Source of the DNA: Niastella sp.
GTDB lineage: Bacteria; Bacteroidota; Bacteroidia; Chitinophagales; Chitinophagaceae
Assembly: GCA_017744515.1 (NCBI GenBank)
Contig: JAGIBF010000021.1
Location: 21,981-85,980 of the forward strand
Direction of reading: 5' to 3'
DNA: 64,000 nucleotides
The notes beneath the pieces are model-generated. The model made no database searches and was not told where the DNA came from. It was given only the letters and a program-made list of their open reading frames with translations. Position 1 is the stretch's first letter. The number at the start of each line of letters is the position of its first letter. The position numbers were made by a program, and so were the translations under genes. Below are positions 27,753 to 38,400 of this stretch, one piece after another.

Positions 27753-30092
27753 ATGAAAAAAGAATTCATCAAAGAACAGGCACTGGAGTACCACGCTAAA
27801 GGCAGACCTGGCAAAATAGAAGTAATCCCCACTAAAGAGACCAAAACCCAAAGAGATCTTTCCCTCGCTTACTCGCCCGGTGTAGCAGAACCCTGCCGGG
27901 AAATCGAAGCCAATCCTGAGACTGTTTATAAATACACCGCCAAAGGCAACCTCGTAGGCGTTATCAGTAATGGTACAGCAGTACTGGGCCTGGGTGATAT
28001 CGGGCCCGAAGCCGGCAAGCCCGTGATGGAAGGAAAAGGCGTATTGTTCAAAATATTTGCAGACATCGATGTATTCGATATCGAGATCAATGAGAAGGAC
28101 CCCGAAAAGTTTGTGCAGATCGTAAAAGCGCTGGAGCCTACTTTCGGCGGCATCAACCTCGAAGACATTAAAGCGCCTGAATGCTTCTACATCGAACAGA
28201 AGCTGAAGGAGCAAATGAAGATACCCGTGATGCACGACGACCAGCATGGTACCGCTATCATCAGCGCCGCTGCCCTGCTGAACGCCGTAGAGATCCAGAA
28301 GAAGAAGATCGAGAAAGCAAAGTTTGTAGTGAACGGCGCAGGCGCTTCTGCGATGGCCTGTACCAAACTGTACATCGCACTGGGCGCTAAAACAGAGAAT
28401 ATCCGCATGTTCGACAGCAAGGGGCTCATTCACGAAAGCCGTACCGACCTGGACGACATGAAGAAAGAGTTTATGTCTACCGGCAAAAACCTCACGCTGG
28501 CCGAAGCGTTGGTAGATGCCGACGTGTTCATCGGGCTCAGCAAAGGCAATGTACTTTCTCCTGAAATGGTGAAGTCGATGGCCAAGAACCCCATCGTGTT
28601 TGCCATGGCCAATCCTGATCCCGAGATCACGTACGAAGCAGCTACTGCCGCCCGTAAGGATATCATCATGGCTACCGGCCGCAGTGACTATCCCAACCAG
28701 GTGAACAACGTACTGGGTTTTCCTTTCATTTTCCGCGGTGCGCTCGACGTTCGTGCCACGCAGATCAATGAAGCCATGAAGCTGGCAGCTGTAAAAGCAC
28801 TGGCAGAGCTGGCACGTACACCCGTACCTGATATTGTGAACCTGGCTTATAACCAGAACAATCTGTCATTTGGCCCTGAATATATCATTCCCAAACCGGT
28901 TGATCCACGCCTGCTGAGCACCGTTGCACCCGCCGTTGCTAAAGCGGCCATGGAAAGTGGTGTAGCGCAAATTCAGATCGACAACTGGGAAGCTTATGTG
29001 GTAGAACTTGAAAAACGTCTGGGTCAGGACAACCAGGTGATGCGTATCCTTGGCAACAGGGCCCGCCGCGATCCTAAGCGTGTGGTATTTGCAGAAGCCG
29101 ACAACCAGAAGATATTGAAGGCAGCGCAGATCGCTTTCGAAGAAGGCATCTGCTACCCCATCCTGTTGGGAGATGAAAAGAAGATCCGCGAAATAGCACA
29201 AACCAATAAGATCGATATCGACGACATGCCCATCATCGATCCGCGCAGTGATGATTATGAAGACCGTCGCAAGATCTATGGTGATGCCTTCTTCGAGAAA
29301 AGAAAGCGCCGTGGTTTCAACCGCTATGAGGCCACCAAGATCATGAAGGACCGTAACTATTTTGGCACCATGATGGTGGACACCGGTGATGCCGATGGTA
29401 TGATCTCGGGGCTTACCCGCAACTATCCCGAAACCATCCGCCCTGCGTTGCAGGTGATCGGTACGGAGCCGGGTGTAAAGAAAATTGCCGGTATGTACCT
29501 GCTGCTCACCAAGCGCGGCCCCATCTTCATGGCTGATACGACTGTCAACTTCAACCCTACTGCGGAAGAACTGGCCGATATCACCTTGCTGGCCGCACAG
29601 GAAGTGCGCAACTTCAACCTCACTCCCCGCGTTGCCATGTTGAGCTATTCCAACTTTGGCAGCAGCGATTCGCCTGAGGCCAAACTGGTATCCAAAGCGC
29701 GTGAGATCGTGAAGCAGAAAGACCCCACGCTCATTGTGGATGGTGAGATGCAGGCCAGCACTGCCTTCAACCAGGAGCTGCTGAAAGAAAGCTATCCCTT
29801 TAGCGAACTGGTAGACCAGGAAGTGAACACCCTGATATTCCCCAACCTGGCCGCCGGTAACGTGGCATATAATTTATTGAAAGAAGTAGGCGGCGCTGAT
29901 GCTATTGGCCCTATCCTGCTTGGCCTGAAGAAACCCGTGCACATCCTGCAACTCGGTAGTTCGGTAAGAAGCATTTACAACATGGCACTGATCACGGTGA
30001 TCGATGCACAGTTGAAATGCAAGAGCAACGAAGCCGAAGCGGTGAGAACGCACTGGTGGAAGAAGGGAAAAAAAGAACCAAGGAACGCCTGA
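27753..30092 (+). CDS. maeB: NADP-dependent malic enzyme with C-terminal phosphotransacetylase-like domain
   Basis: [47 protein letters not shown], then PTA-like [31 protein letters not shown]. Confidence 0.93.
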   Translation: MKKEFIKEQALEYHAKGRPGKIEVIPTKETKTQRDLSLAYSPGVAEPCREIEANPETVYKYTAKGNLVGVISNGTAVLGLGDIGPEAGKPVMEGKGVLFKIFADIDVFDIEINEKDPEKFVQIVKALEPTFGGINLEDIKAPECFYIEQKLKEQMKIPVMHDDQHGTAIISAAALLNAVEIQKKKIEKAKFVVNGAGASAMACTKLYIALGAKTENIRMFDSKGLIHESRTDLDDMKKEFMSTGKNLTLAEALVDADVFIGLSKGNVLSPEMVKSMAKNPIVFAMANPDPEITYEAATAARKDIIMATGRSDYPNQVNNVLGFPFIFRGALDVRATQINEAMKLAAVKALAELARTPVPDIVNLAYNQNNLSFGPEYIIPKPVDPRLLSTVAPAVAKAAMESGVAQIQIDNWEAYVVELEKRLGQDNQVMRILGNRARRDPKRVVFAEADNQKILKAAQIAFEEGICYPILLGDEKKIREIAQTNKIDIDDMPIIDPRSDDYEDRRKIYGDAFFEKRKRRGFNRYEATKIMKDRNYFGTMMVDTGDADGMISGLTRNYPETIRPALQVIGTEPGVKKIAGMYLLLTKRGPIFMADTTVNFNPTAEELADITLLAAQEVRNFNLTPRVAMLSYSNFGSSDSPEAKLVSKAREIVKQKDPTLIVDGEMQASTAFNQELLKESYPFSELVDQEVNTLIFPNLAAGNVAYNLLKEVGGADAIGPILLGLKKPVHILQLGSSVRSIYNMALITVIDAQLKCKSNEAEAVRTHWWKKGKKEPRNA

Positions 30093-30097
30093 TAACG

Positions 30098-30135
30098 AAG
30101 ACCTGACAGGTTTCGTTGGCAACCTGTCAGGTCTT
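30098..30135 (+). terminator. Perfect 15-bp stem hairpin downstream of maeB
   Basis: aagacctgacaggtt-tcgttggc-aacctgtcaggtctt; no strong T-tract follows. Confidence 0.55.
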
Positions 30136-30218
30136 ATCCCATTCTGTGGGCGCTAAGCAGATATAAGGTTCAAATTGGTCAATACTCAGTTAGTTGGCGT
30201 ATTATTGTAGAAGATTTT

Positions 30219-30959
30219 ATGACACTATTTACCGAATTTGGCCGATACCTGTTGATGATTAAAGGCATGTTCTCCAAGCCAGAGAACGGCAAGATGTATT
30301 GGAAGGAGTTCATGCACCAATGCGGTGAAATTGGAATTGGCTCACTGGGCATCGTTGCCCTGATCTCTTTCTTTATCGGAGCAGTATCCACGCTGCAAAC
30401 GGCTTATCAGCTGGTAAGTCCCATCATCCCCAAAAGCACCATTGCACAGATCGTGCGTGACACGATCATTCTGGAATTTGCACCCACGCTCGTATGTATT
30501 GTACTGGCGGGTGTGATCGGCAGTAAAATTGCCAGTGAGCTGGGTAATATGCGGGTAAGCGAACAGATCGATGCGCTGGAGATCATGGGCATCAATACCA
30601 AAACTTACCTGGTACTTCCTAAGATCGCGGCTGCGCTACTCACCATTCCTATGCTGATCGTTATTGCAGGGGGGCTGGGCATCTGGGGTGGCCGTTTGGC
30701 AGGTACCTTGTCCGGCATTCTTTCTCCGGAGGAGTTTGATACCGGCTTGCTGAATGCCTTTGTTCCGTACAATGTGTTCTTTGCCCTGATAAAGGCCTAC
30801 ACTTTCGCCTTTATCATTTCCAGCATACCGGCATATTATGGCTACCATGTAAATGGCGGCGCTTTGGAAATAGGCCGGGCGAGTACAAAATCGGTAGTAG
30901 TAAGTTGTATCGCCATCTTGTTTGCTGATTATTTATTGTCGCAATTGTTGTTAAGTTAG
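30219..30959 (+). CDS. MlaE-family ABC transporter permease
   Basis: IVRDTIILEFAPTLVCIVLAGVIGSKIASELGNMRVSEQIDALEIMGINTKTYLVLPK is MlaE-type. Confidence 0.9.
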   Translation: MTLFTEFGRYLLMIKGMFSKPENGKMYWKEFMHQCGEIGIGSLGIVALISFFIGAVSTLQTAYQLVSPIIPKSTIAQIVRDTIILEFAPTLVCIVLAGVIGSKIASELGNMRVSEQIDALEIMGINTKTYLVLPKIAAALLTIPMLIVIAGGLGIWGGRLAGTLSGILSPEEFDTGLLNAFVPYNVFFALIKAYTFAFIISSIPAYYGYHVNGGALEIGRASTKSVVVSCIAILFADYLLSQLLLS

Positions 30960-30966
30960 CCGTTGT

Positions 30967-31776
30967 ATGATTGAAGTAAAAGATATCAAGAAGGGCTTTG
31001 GCGAAAAGCAGGTGCTGAAAGGCGTCAGCGTGAAAATGGAAGCAGGCAAATGCAACCTGATCATCGGCGCCAGCGGCAGTGGAAAGACCGTGTTCATGAA
31101 ATGCCTCGTAGGCCTTTTTGAACCCGATGAAGGAGAGATCATTTACGACAAGGCGAACTTCCTCACCATGGACGATGACCAACGGAAAGAAGTGCGCAAG
31201 CAGATCGGCATGCTGTTCCAGGGCTCAGCATTGTTTGATAGCCTGACGGTGGAACGCAACATCATGTTCCCGCTCGACATGTTTACCAAAGACAACTATG
31301 CTACCAAGCTGAAGCGCGTGAATGAGGTGCTGGAGCGCGTGAAGCTGAAAGACGTCAATAAGAAATTCCCCGCCGAGCTGAGCGGTGGCATGAAAAAACG
31401 GGTAGGTATTGCCCGCGCTATCGTACTCAATCCCAAATATCTTTTCTGCGATGAGCCCAACTCGGGCCTCGATCCTCAAACCTCCCTTGTTATCGATAAG
31501 CTGATCAAAGAGATCACCACCGAATACAACATTACCACCATCGTCAATACGCACGATATGAACAGCGTGATGGAGATTGGTGACCACATCATCTACATGC
31601 ACCAGGGTCTCAAAGAATGGGAAGGCAACAACAAAGAGATCATCTTCAGCAAAAATGAACTGCTGAACGAGTTCATCTTTGCTTCCGAGTTCTTAAAAGA
31701 CGCCAAAGACATGCGCATGCTGGAACAAACCGGTAAGATCGACAACGACCGGAATATGGATGAGCTAATCAAGTAA
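30967..31776 (+). CDS. MlaF-family ABC transporter ATP-binding protein
   Basis: IIGASGSGKTVFMKCLVGL, LSGGMKKRVGIARAIVLNPKYLFCDEPNSGLDP; follows the MlaE-like gene. Confidence 0.92.
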   Translation: MIEVKDIKKGFGEKQVLKGVSVKMEAGKCNLIIGASGSGKTVFMKCLVGLFEPDEGEIIYDKANFLTMDDDQRKEVRKQIGMLFQGSALFDSLTVERNIMFPLDMFTKDNYATKLKRVNEVLERVKLKDVNKKFPAELSGGMKKRVGIARAIVLNPKYLFCDEPNSGLDPQTSLVIDKLIKEITTEYNITTIVNTHDMNSVMEIGDHIIYMHQGLKEWEGNNKEIIFSKNELLNEFIFASEFLKDAKDMRMLEQTGKIDNDRNMDELIK

Positions 31777-31786
31777 GAAGACTGGC

Positions 31787-31817
31787 TACACTCGCTCGCC
31801 TGTGGCAAGTGAGTGTA
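31787..31817. terminator. Hairpin between convergent MlaF-like and GNAT genes
   Basis: tacactcgct...agtgagtgta inverted repeat (9/10), followed by TTTTC. Confidence 0.5.
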
Positions 31818-31875
31818 TTTTCAAGCCTCCGGCTTGGTTGTGAGCGCTTCCTTTTCAACCTGTCAACTTTTCAAC

Positions 31876-32760
31876 TCATTTATACAGTGACAACTTCCTC
31901 GTGAGTTTATTGATCAAAGTCTTATCGCCATACAAAGCAATCCCACTGTAATTCATTTCCGCTTCTGTAAGCGCTTCGAGTGATGCTTTGTAGGCTTCAT
32001 AGCTGCGGGCAGTTTGCGCCACTTCAGAGAGATCGACAACCAACACATCACCCGGTAGCTTTGCTTCCGCAGCAATACGTTTTATTTCCTGCCGTGTGGC
32101 TTTCAGCATAGGTAGCGGTATCCAGGTAAGCCCGGCATGTTGACCACCCGAAGCATCCTGCAAATCTTCTGCAACCATATAAGGCAGTTTATTACCCAAT
32201 GAAGCACCCAGCACTGCGCCGGTATTGATGGCCAGCCCGGCCGGCAGGTCATCGGCAATGATCATCACCGCTTTCACCAGGTCCTGCAAATGGATCTCCA
32301 TCTTGATATCAGCCCGCTCATACTCAGTGGCGGGTAAAGGGACTTCCACAAAACCCAGCTTGCGGTAGAGGTTGATAGCCGGTTGCAACTTTGTATTGGA
32401 GAGCAACTCCACTTTCTTAATGCCCAGTGATTTTGCTTTTTCGATACAAGCTTTACCAAGGGCATAACCAATTCCCTTGCCTTGCACTTTATCGGTGACG
32501 GCCATTTTGGCCAGTTCAAACACACGCTGGTTTACCTTTATCAATGCACAAGCGCCTACTACTTCCCCTTCCCATAAGGCCATGAAAATAAATCCACCTT
32601 TGGCCAGTATATATCCTTCGGGATCATCGAGCGCACGGTTGTCGGCTTCTTCCAGCCGGAAGTACCGGGTGATCCATGCCTGGTTCAACTGGCGGAAAGC
32701 ATCGCGGTGAGCGGATTCATAAGGCACTATCTTCAACTGCTGGTCTACTGCTGTAAGCAT
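31876..32760 (-). CDS. GNAT N-acetyltransferase fused to a C-terminal DUF2000-like domain
   Basis: GNAT: ELAKMAVTDKVQGKGIGYALGKACIEKAKSLG...NLYRKLGF. C-half: KAVMIIADDLPAGLAINTGAVLGASLG. Confidence 0.8.
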   Translation of the reverse strand: MLTAVDQQLKIVPYESAHRDAFRQLNQAWITRYFRLEEADNRALDDPEGYILAKGGFIFMALWEGEVVGACALIKVNQRVFELAKMAVTDKVQGKGIGYALGKACIEKAKSLGIKKVELLSNTKLQPAINLYRKLGFVEVPLPATEYERADIKMEIHLQDLVKAVMIIADDLPAGLAINTGAVLGASLGNKLPYMVAEDLQDASGGQHAGLTWIPLPMLKATRQEIKRIAAEAKLPGDVLVVDLSEVAQTARSYEAYKASLEALTEAEMNYSGIALYGDKTLINKLTRKLSLYK

Positions 32761-32834
32761 AACGTCATCATTTTAGTGCAAAATTACCGGTGGCGATCAG
32801 GACACGCAATAACGAACAAATGGTGATGGTACAA

Positions 32835-32902
32835 TGTCAGAGCTTGTCCCGCCCTGCCGGATCGGGCTTGTCGAAACCGCCTTCGACAGGCTCAGGCTGA
32901 CA
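32835..32902. repeat. Dispersed palindromic element, copy D
   Basis: tgtcagagcttgtcccgccctgccggatcgggcttgtcgaaaccgccttcgacaggctcaggctgaca. Confidence 0.8.
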
Positions 32903-33212
32903 TGTATTTTTCATGCGCTTCACCCCAAAACCACATTTGCTTGATGATGGGGCAAACGGTGCTGCCATACGGCGTAATGGAATACTGCACTTTCAGAGGT
33001 GGCTTATGACCAGTGACTGCTTTGGCAATGATGCCCTCCTGTTCCAGCTCTTTCAACTGTTTGATGAGGATACGTTCGCTCATGAGGGGGAACTTGCGTT
33101 TGACCTCGCTGTAGCGACGGTGCTTGTCTGACAGGTAGATCAATATTTTCGCTTTATACTTACCCTTGATCACCTGCAAAAAAGTGTCGATAGGACTATA
33201 AATGGCAGCCAT
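32892..33212 (-). CDS. HxlR-family transcriptional regulator
   Basis: VIKGKYKAKILIYLSDKHRRYSEVKRKFPLMSERILIKQLKELEQEGII. Confidence 0.88.
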   Translation of the reverse strand: MAAIYSPIDTFLQVIKGKYKAKILIYLSDKHRRYSEVKRKFPLMSERILIKQLKELEQEGIIAKAVTGHKPPLKVQYSITPYGSTVCPIIKQMWFWGEAHEKYMSA

Positions 33213-33416
33213 GGCTTGCGTATTAAATTAATTTAAAGGCTTATATTTTTAACGGTTTCTAATCTGCCTGCATTTGATTCATAGCCAGCTGCTTATCAGC
33301 ATATCCAATGGCTTATTTCCTACCTCCTGCCTCTTACTTCTTACTTCCTATTTTACTACTGCATTTATGCACTTTATGCATTACTTTTGCCCCTCCTGAA
33401 TTTATAAATCACAGCT

Positions 33417-34292
33417 ATGAGCATATTAGTTAACAAGCAATCAAAGATACTGGTGCAAGGCTTTACCGGTACGGAAGGCACTTTCCATGCGAGTCAAATG
33501 ATCGAATATGGTACTAATGTGGTAGGTGGCGTTACGCCCAACAAAGGCGGCACAACCCATCTCGACCGTCCGGTTTTCAATACGGTAGCAGAAGCCGTGA
33601 AAGCCACCGGCGCCGACGTATCTATCATTTTTGTTCCACCTCCTTTTGCAGCCGACGCCATCATGGAAGCTGCTGAAGCAGGTATTGGCCTCGTAGTTTG
33701 TATCACAGAAGGTATTCCCGTACAGGACATGGTGAAAGCCAAACTGTTCCTGCAAGGCACCAGGACAAGGCTCATCGGCCCCAACTGCCCTGGCGTAATC
33801 ACTGCCGGCGAATGCAAAGTGGGTATCATGCCAGGCTTTGTATTCAAGAAAGGCAATATCGGCATCGTTTCCAAATCAGGAACCCTCACTTACGAAGCGT
33901 CCGACCAGGTAGCCAAAGCCGGTCTGGGTGTTTCTACTGCCGTAGGTATCGGTGGCGACCCCATCATTGGTACTACTACCAAAGAAGCCCTCGAATTGTT
34001 CATGAACGACCCCGAAACTGCCGCCATTGTAATGATCGGTGAGATCGGTGGTGGCATGGAAGCAGAAGCTGCCCGCTGGTACAAAGAGCAAAAGGTAAAG
34101 AAGCCTGTTGTTGGTTTCATTGCCGGCCAAACTGCTCCTCCCGGTCGCCGTATGGGTCACGCAGGCGCCATCATTGGCGGCGCAGAAGATACTGCCGAAG
34201 CTAAAATGGCCATCATGACAGAGTGTGGTATCACAGTGGTGAAAAGCCCTGCCGATATCGGTGCTACTATCGCATCTATCATCAAGAAGTAA
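33417..34292 (+). CDS. sucD: Succinyl-CoA synthetase subunit alpha
   Basis: [53 protein letters not shown]. Confidence 0.95.
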   Translation: MSILVNKQSKILVQGFTGTEGTFHASQMIEYGTNVVGGVTPNKGGTTHLDRPVFNTVAEAVKATGADVSIIFVPPPFAADAIMEAAEAGIGLVVCITEGIPVQDMVKAKLFLQGTRTRLIGPNCPGVITAGECKVGIMPGFVFKKGNIGIVSKSGTLTYEASDQVAKAGLGVSTAVGIGGDPIIGTTTKEALELFMNDPETAAIVMIGEIGGGMEAEAARWYKEQKVKKPVVGFIAGQTAPPGRRMGHAGAIIGGAEDTAEAKMAIMTECGITVVKSPADIGATIASIIKK

Positions 34293-34310
34293 TTGTTCTG
34301 ATTTATAGAC

Positions 34311-34344
34311 AAAGAGGCGACACCTTCGAAAGTGTCGCCTCTTT
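34311..34344 (+). terminator. Rho-independent terminator of sucD
   Basis: aaagaggcgacac...gtgtcgcctcttt hairpin. Confidence 0.75.
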
Positions 34345-34370
34345 GCTTTAGTATACCTTATAAAACCAAA

Positions 34371-34391
34371 AGCCCCGGTGCAAGCCGGGGC
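34371..34391 (-). terminator. Rho-independent terminator of the DUF4476 gene
   Basis: gccccgg...ccggggc hairpin; T-rich on the minus strand beyond it. Confidence 0.65.
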
Positions 34392-34436
34392 CATTAGTTT
34401 TTAATCCATCACTTTTAAACACGCAGAAACAGTTTC

Positions 34437-35231
34437 TTATTTATACTGACGTATATAATTAGCCAGGTCTTCTTTGCTGCTGCTGAAGGTGAACACCTCA
34501 TACAACATAAAATAATCCTGTTTATTTAAGGTATTCTTGTAAGCATATTTGGCTAAGTCCAGCTTGTAGCTATCGGTCGTAAAGACCTGCAACAGTTGTT
34601 TTACCTGATCGGTAGTGAATAAATTCTGATCGATCACCTGCTTGGCAATGGTAACCCTCGAATTATCGAAACGCTCTTTAACAACAGCATCCCTGAAAGC
34701 AGCAAACGACTGCGGACTCATAGGACGGTTGTTGTAACCATAATCATTATCACGGGGATTGGGGTCACGTGGATTATTGCGCGGATCGCGGGGATCACGT
34801 GGGTTATTGCGATCGTCGTAAGGATTGTTATACCAATTGTCGTTATCGATATCAACATAGTTACGATCATTCATCGACAGCTCATCGAACAACACTTTTC
34901 CAAAACGGTTGATCACAATATCTACATGGAACTGCGCTCTTATGTTCACATTCTTTTGGAAGATCAGGGTTTGCTTCCTGATACCCATAGCGGTATTGTT
35001 ATTGCGGTCCATCGGTATGGTATACACCCTTACCTGGTGATAGCCGATTGGCAGGGCAGGGACCAGCACGATGTTATCATTGTTGTTGATACGGTCGGTA
35101 AATTTTTTACCATCCACCTCTACAACGATACGCTGGTTACTGAGGTTGGTAATACTCATCTTTCCATCATTGGGAAGGGCAAAAGCCGAATAAGTAATAA
35201 CCAATAATACAAGGGTAAAAATCTTTTTCAT
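34437..35231 (-). CDS. DUF4476 domain-containing exported protein
   Basis: Signal peptide; RDP/NNPRDP low-complexity linker; C-terminal MSPQSFAAFRDAVVKERFDNSRVTIAKQVIDQNLFTTDQVKQLLQVF. Confidence 0.85.
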   Translation of the reverse strand: MKKIFTLVLLVITYSAFALPNDGKMSITNLSNQRIVVEVDGKKFTDRINNNDNIVLVPALPIGYHQVRVYTIPMDRNNNTAMGIRKQTLIFQKNVNIRAQFHVDIVINRFGKVLFDELSMNDRNYVDIDNDNWYNNPYDDRNNPRDPRDPRNNPRDPNPRDNDYGYNNRPMSPQSFAAFRDAVVKERFDNSRVTIAKQVIDQNLFTTDQVKQLLQVFTTDSYKLDLAKYAYKNTLNKQDYFMLYEVFTFSSSKEDLANYIRQYK

Positions 35232-35441
35232 ATAGGCCTCCTGTTGGTTGTTTAGGGTTTGATGCTAAGATGCATAGATCGTTTAGCGGGAATATGTTAA
35301 AGGATTGCTATTTCAGCTATAGGGTTTAATAGTCTGTGAAAACGGATCGAAAACTGCATCATAACAGGGTAGCACGCATTTAAAAACGTCCGTAGGGGCA
35401 AAATATTGCAGATTGTATAACTTGTATTAAAATTAGAGCGT

Positions 35442-38400
35442 ATGTCCGTTAAACAGGTCATTTTCTTAGTCCTATGTAGCTTATTTCTGATCACCGCAAC
35501 CGCACAGCAAAAGATGAATACGTATGAAAAAGCCTGGAAGAAGATCGATAGTCTTATACAGGTAAAAGGGCTTCCACAATCGGCCTTTACAGAAGTTAAT
35601 AAGATCTATACCCAGGCAAAGCAAGAGAAGAACGATGCCCAACTGATCAAAGCACTGATCTATCGCGCGCAGTTACGGGACATCAAAGAAGAAGAGCCGC
35701 AATACGGCACCATCAAAGAACTGGAAACAGAGATTACCCAAAATTCAGGAGCAGCCCGCGCCGTGCTGCAAAGCATTACAGCCAGTATGTATTGGAACTA
35801 CTTCCAAAGTCACCGCTGGCAATTATATAATCGAACTGCCACTGTTGATTTTAATAAAGCAGATATCGCCACGTGGGGAACTGAAGACTTTCACAAAAAG
35901 ATTGGTGAGCTATACCTGTCTTCCCTAAAAGAAGAGAAGTTGTTGCAACAAACAAAGCTGGAACCTTTCGACCCCATCATCACCAAGGGTAATGTACGGC
36001 ACCTGCGTCCCACCCTGTTCGATCTGCTGGCCAATCATGCACTGACCTACTTCCAATCGAGCGAAAGGGATATCAAAAAAGCAGCCGACGCCTTCGAGAT
36101 CGACGACCCCGTAGCTTTTGCCGATGCCCGGACGTTTGCCACGCATAAGTTCAGGATTACCGACAGCACTTCCTTACATGCCAAAGCCCTGCAACTGCAT
36201 CAGCGGTTGATCAGCTTCCACCTGGCCGATGCGCAACCAGATGCATTGATAGACGCAAACATCAACCGGCTCACTTTTGTGAATATGTACGCCGTCATGA
36301 GCGATAAAAAAGAGTTGTTCCGGAAAGCACTTGAACAGGTTACCGGCACTTATAACAATCACCCTATTGCTGCACAAGCCTGGTTTTTGCTGGCCGACAC
36401 TTATTTTGATGAAGGAAATACTTACGATCCGTTAAAAGATACAACACAGCGTTACGCACTGTTAAAAGTAAAGGAGATCTGTGAAAAAGTAATTGCACAA
36501 AAAGAACCCAGCGAAGGCAAGGCCAACTGCCAGAATATGCTGAATACTTTATTGAAACGGCATATACTACTGCAAACGGAAAAGGTGAATGTACCCAACC
36601 AGCCATTCAGGGTATTGGTTACCTGGCGTAATGTAACCACCCTGCATTTCAGGGTAGTGAAGATGGACAAAAAAACAATGGACAACCTGGGTAACGATAC
36701 CTGGAGCGATGCCTACTGGAAAAAGCTGACCAGTTTACCTGTGCTAAGCACATTCACACAACAGCTGCCCGATACCAAAGATTACCAGCAACACCGCACA
36801 GAGATCAAAGCGCCGGCATTGCCGATAGGCGAGTATGCTTACCTTGTCAGTGCCGACAGTGATTTTAGTATTGGCAAAAACGTGCTGGCCGTACAGGGTT
36901 TTTACGTTTCCAACCTCGCGTATATCAATAAAAGCAATGATTACTTTGTACTCAACCGGGAAACCGGCGCCCCCGTACCCAGAGCTACTGTACAGGTATG
37001 GTACCGCAATTACGATAGCAAAGTACGCGACTATGTAGAGCGCAAGGGAGAAAACCTATTTACAGATAAGGACGGGTATTTTACGCTGACACCATCCAAA
37101 ACCAACAATGAAAACTATTCCCGTATAGAAGTATCTACCAAAGAAGATCATCTGTCGATGGCTGATTATGAGTATAGCTATAATTATCCTCAAACACAGG
37201 AGAAGAGCCGGAACACCAGCTATCTCTTTACCGACCGCTCTATTTATCGGCCTGGTCAAACTGTATATTTTAAAGGGATCGTGATCAATAGCCGGAGTCA
37301 ATCGAATCAGCATGCCATAGTTGCCAATTTAAAAACCAGGATCCTATTGCTGGATGTGAACGACCAGCAGGTAGATTCTATTCAGGTAACGACCAATGCC
37401 TATGGTTCTTACTCCGGCAAGTTTACCCTGCCTTCCAATGCACTGAACGGCACATTCAATATCAGGGATGAGCAAACAGAAGGCTTTGCCAATATTTCTG
37501 TGGAAGAATATAAACGTCCTAAGTTTTTTACAGAGATCGCCAAACCGGCTGGTAGCTACCGGCTGAACGATAGCATCAAAGTGACCGGAACAGCCAAAGC
37601 CTACGCTGGCAACAACATTGATGGGGCGTCCGTTAAATACCGGGTAGTACGCAATGTTATTATGCCCCTGTGGTATGGCTATGGGTTTGGTAAAAGAGTA
37701 TGGCCTCCGTATGGCACGCAGGAAGTAGAAATTGCCCATGGCACAGCCACTACGCAGGCCGATGGCACTTTCTCTGTTACTTTTAAAGCATTGCCCGACC
37801 TGAAGGTGGATAAAAAAGACCAGCCTACATTCCAATACACAATAAGTGCCGACGTAACTGATATCAATGGCGAGACCCGCAGTGGCAGCACAACCATATC
37901 TGTAGCTTATCAGGCATTACGCATGGAAGTAGTTACACCCAACAAGTTGCACAGCGATAGTATCAAAAACGTGCAGGTAACAACTACCAATTTCAATAAT
38001 CTGTTTGAACAGGCGAAGGTGACACTGACCATGCACAAGCTGAAAACACCGGGACGCATTTTCCGCAGCCGGTACTGGGAACAGCCTGACCAGTTTGTGA
38101 TGTCATTGCAGGAATACCAGGCGGCATTCCCCTACGATATTTATAAGAATGAAAACGAAGTAAGCACCTGGGAAAAGGGAGAAAAGGTATTGGAGGTAAC
38201 AGACACTACGGCAGCCAATGGAAAATTTGCTGCACTGGCCAGCTCAGCTAAAGCGGTCACAGCGGGTTGGTATGTAATAGAAGCCGTCACCAAAGACAAG
38301 TTTGGAGAAACGGTAAAAGCCATCCGGTATGTAGAGCTATATAATCAACCCGGCAGTCAAAATCCGATGGGCTACGCCGATATCGAGGTATATAATGATG

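Noticed and set aside
27702-28433. 243-aa minus-strand ORF over the start of maeB
   Set aside because: Antisense to the conserved malic enzyme sequence; no recognisable family.
33876-34394. 172-aa minus-strand ORF over sucD
   Set aside because: Antisense to sucD and runs through its terminator.
34740-34810. Repetitive DNA (ggatcacgtgg.../gcgcggatcgcgg) considered as an intergenic repeat
   Set aside because: Lies inside the DUF4476 gene and encodes its RDPRNNPRDP linker.
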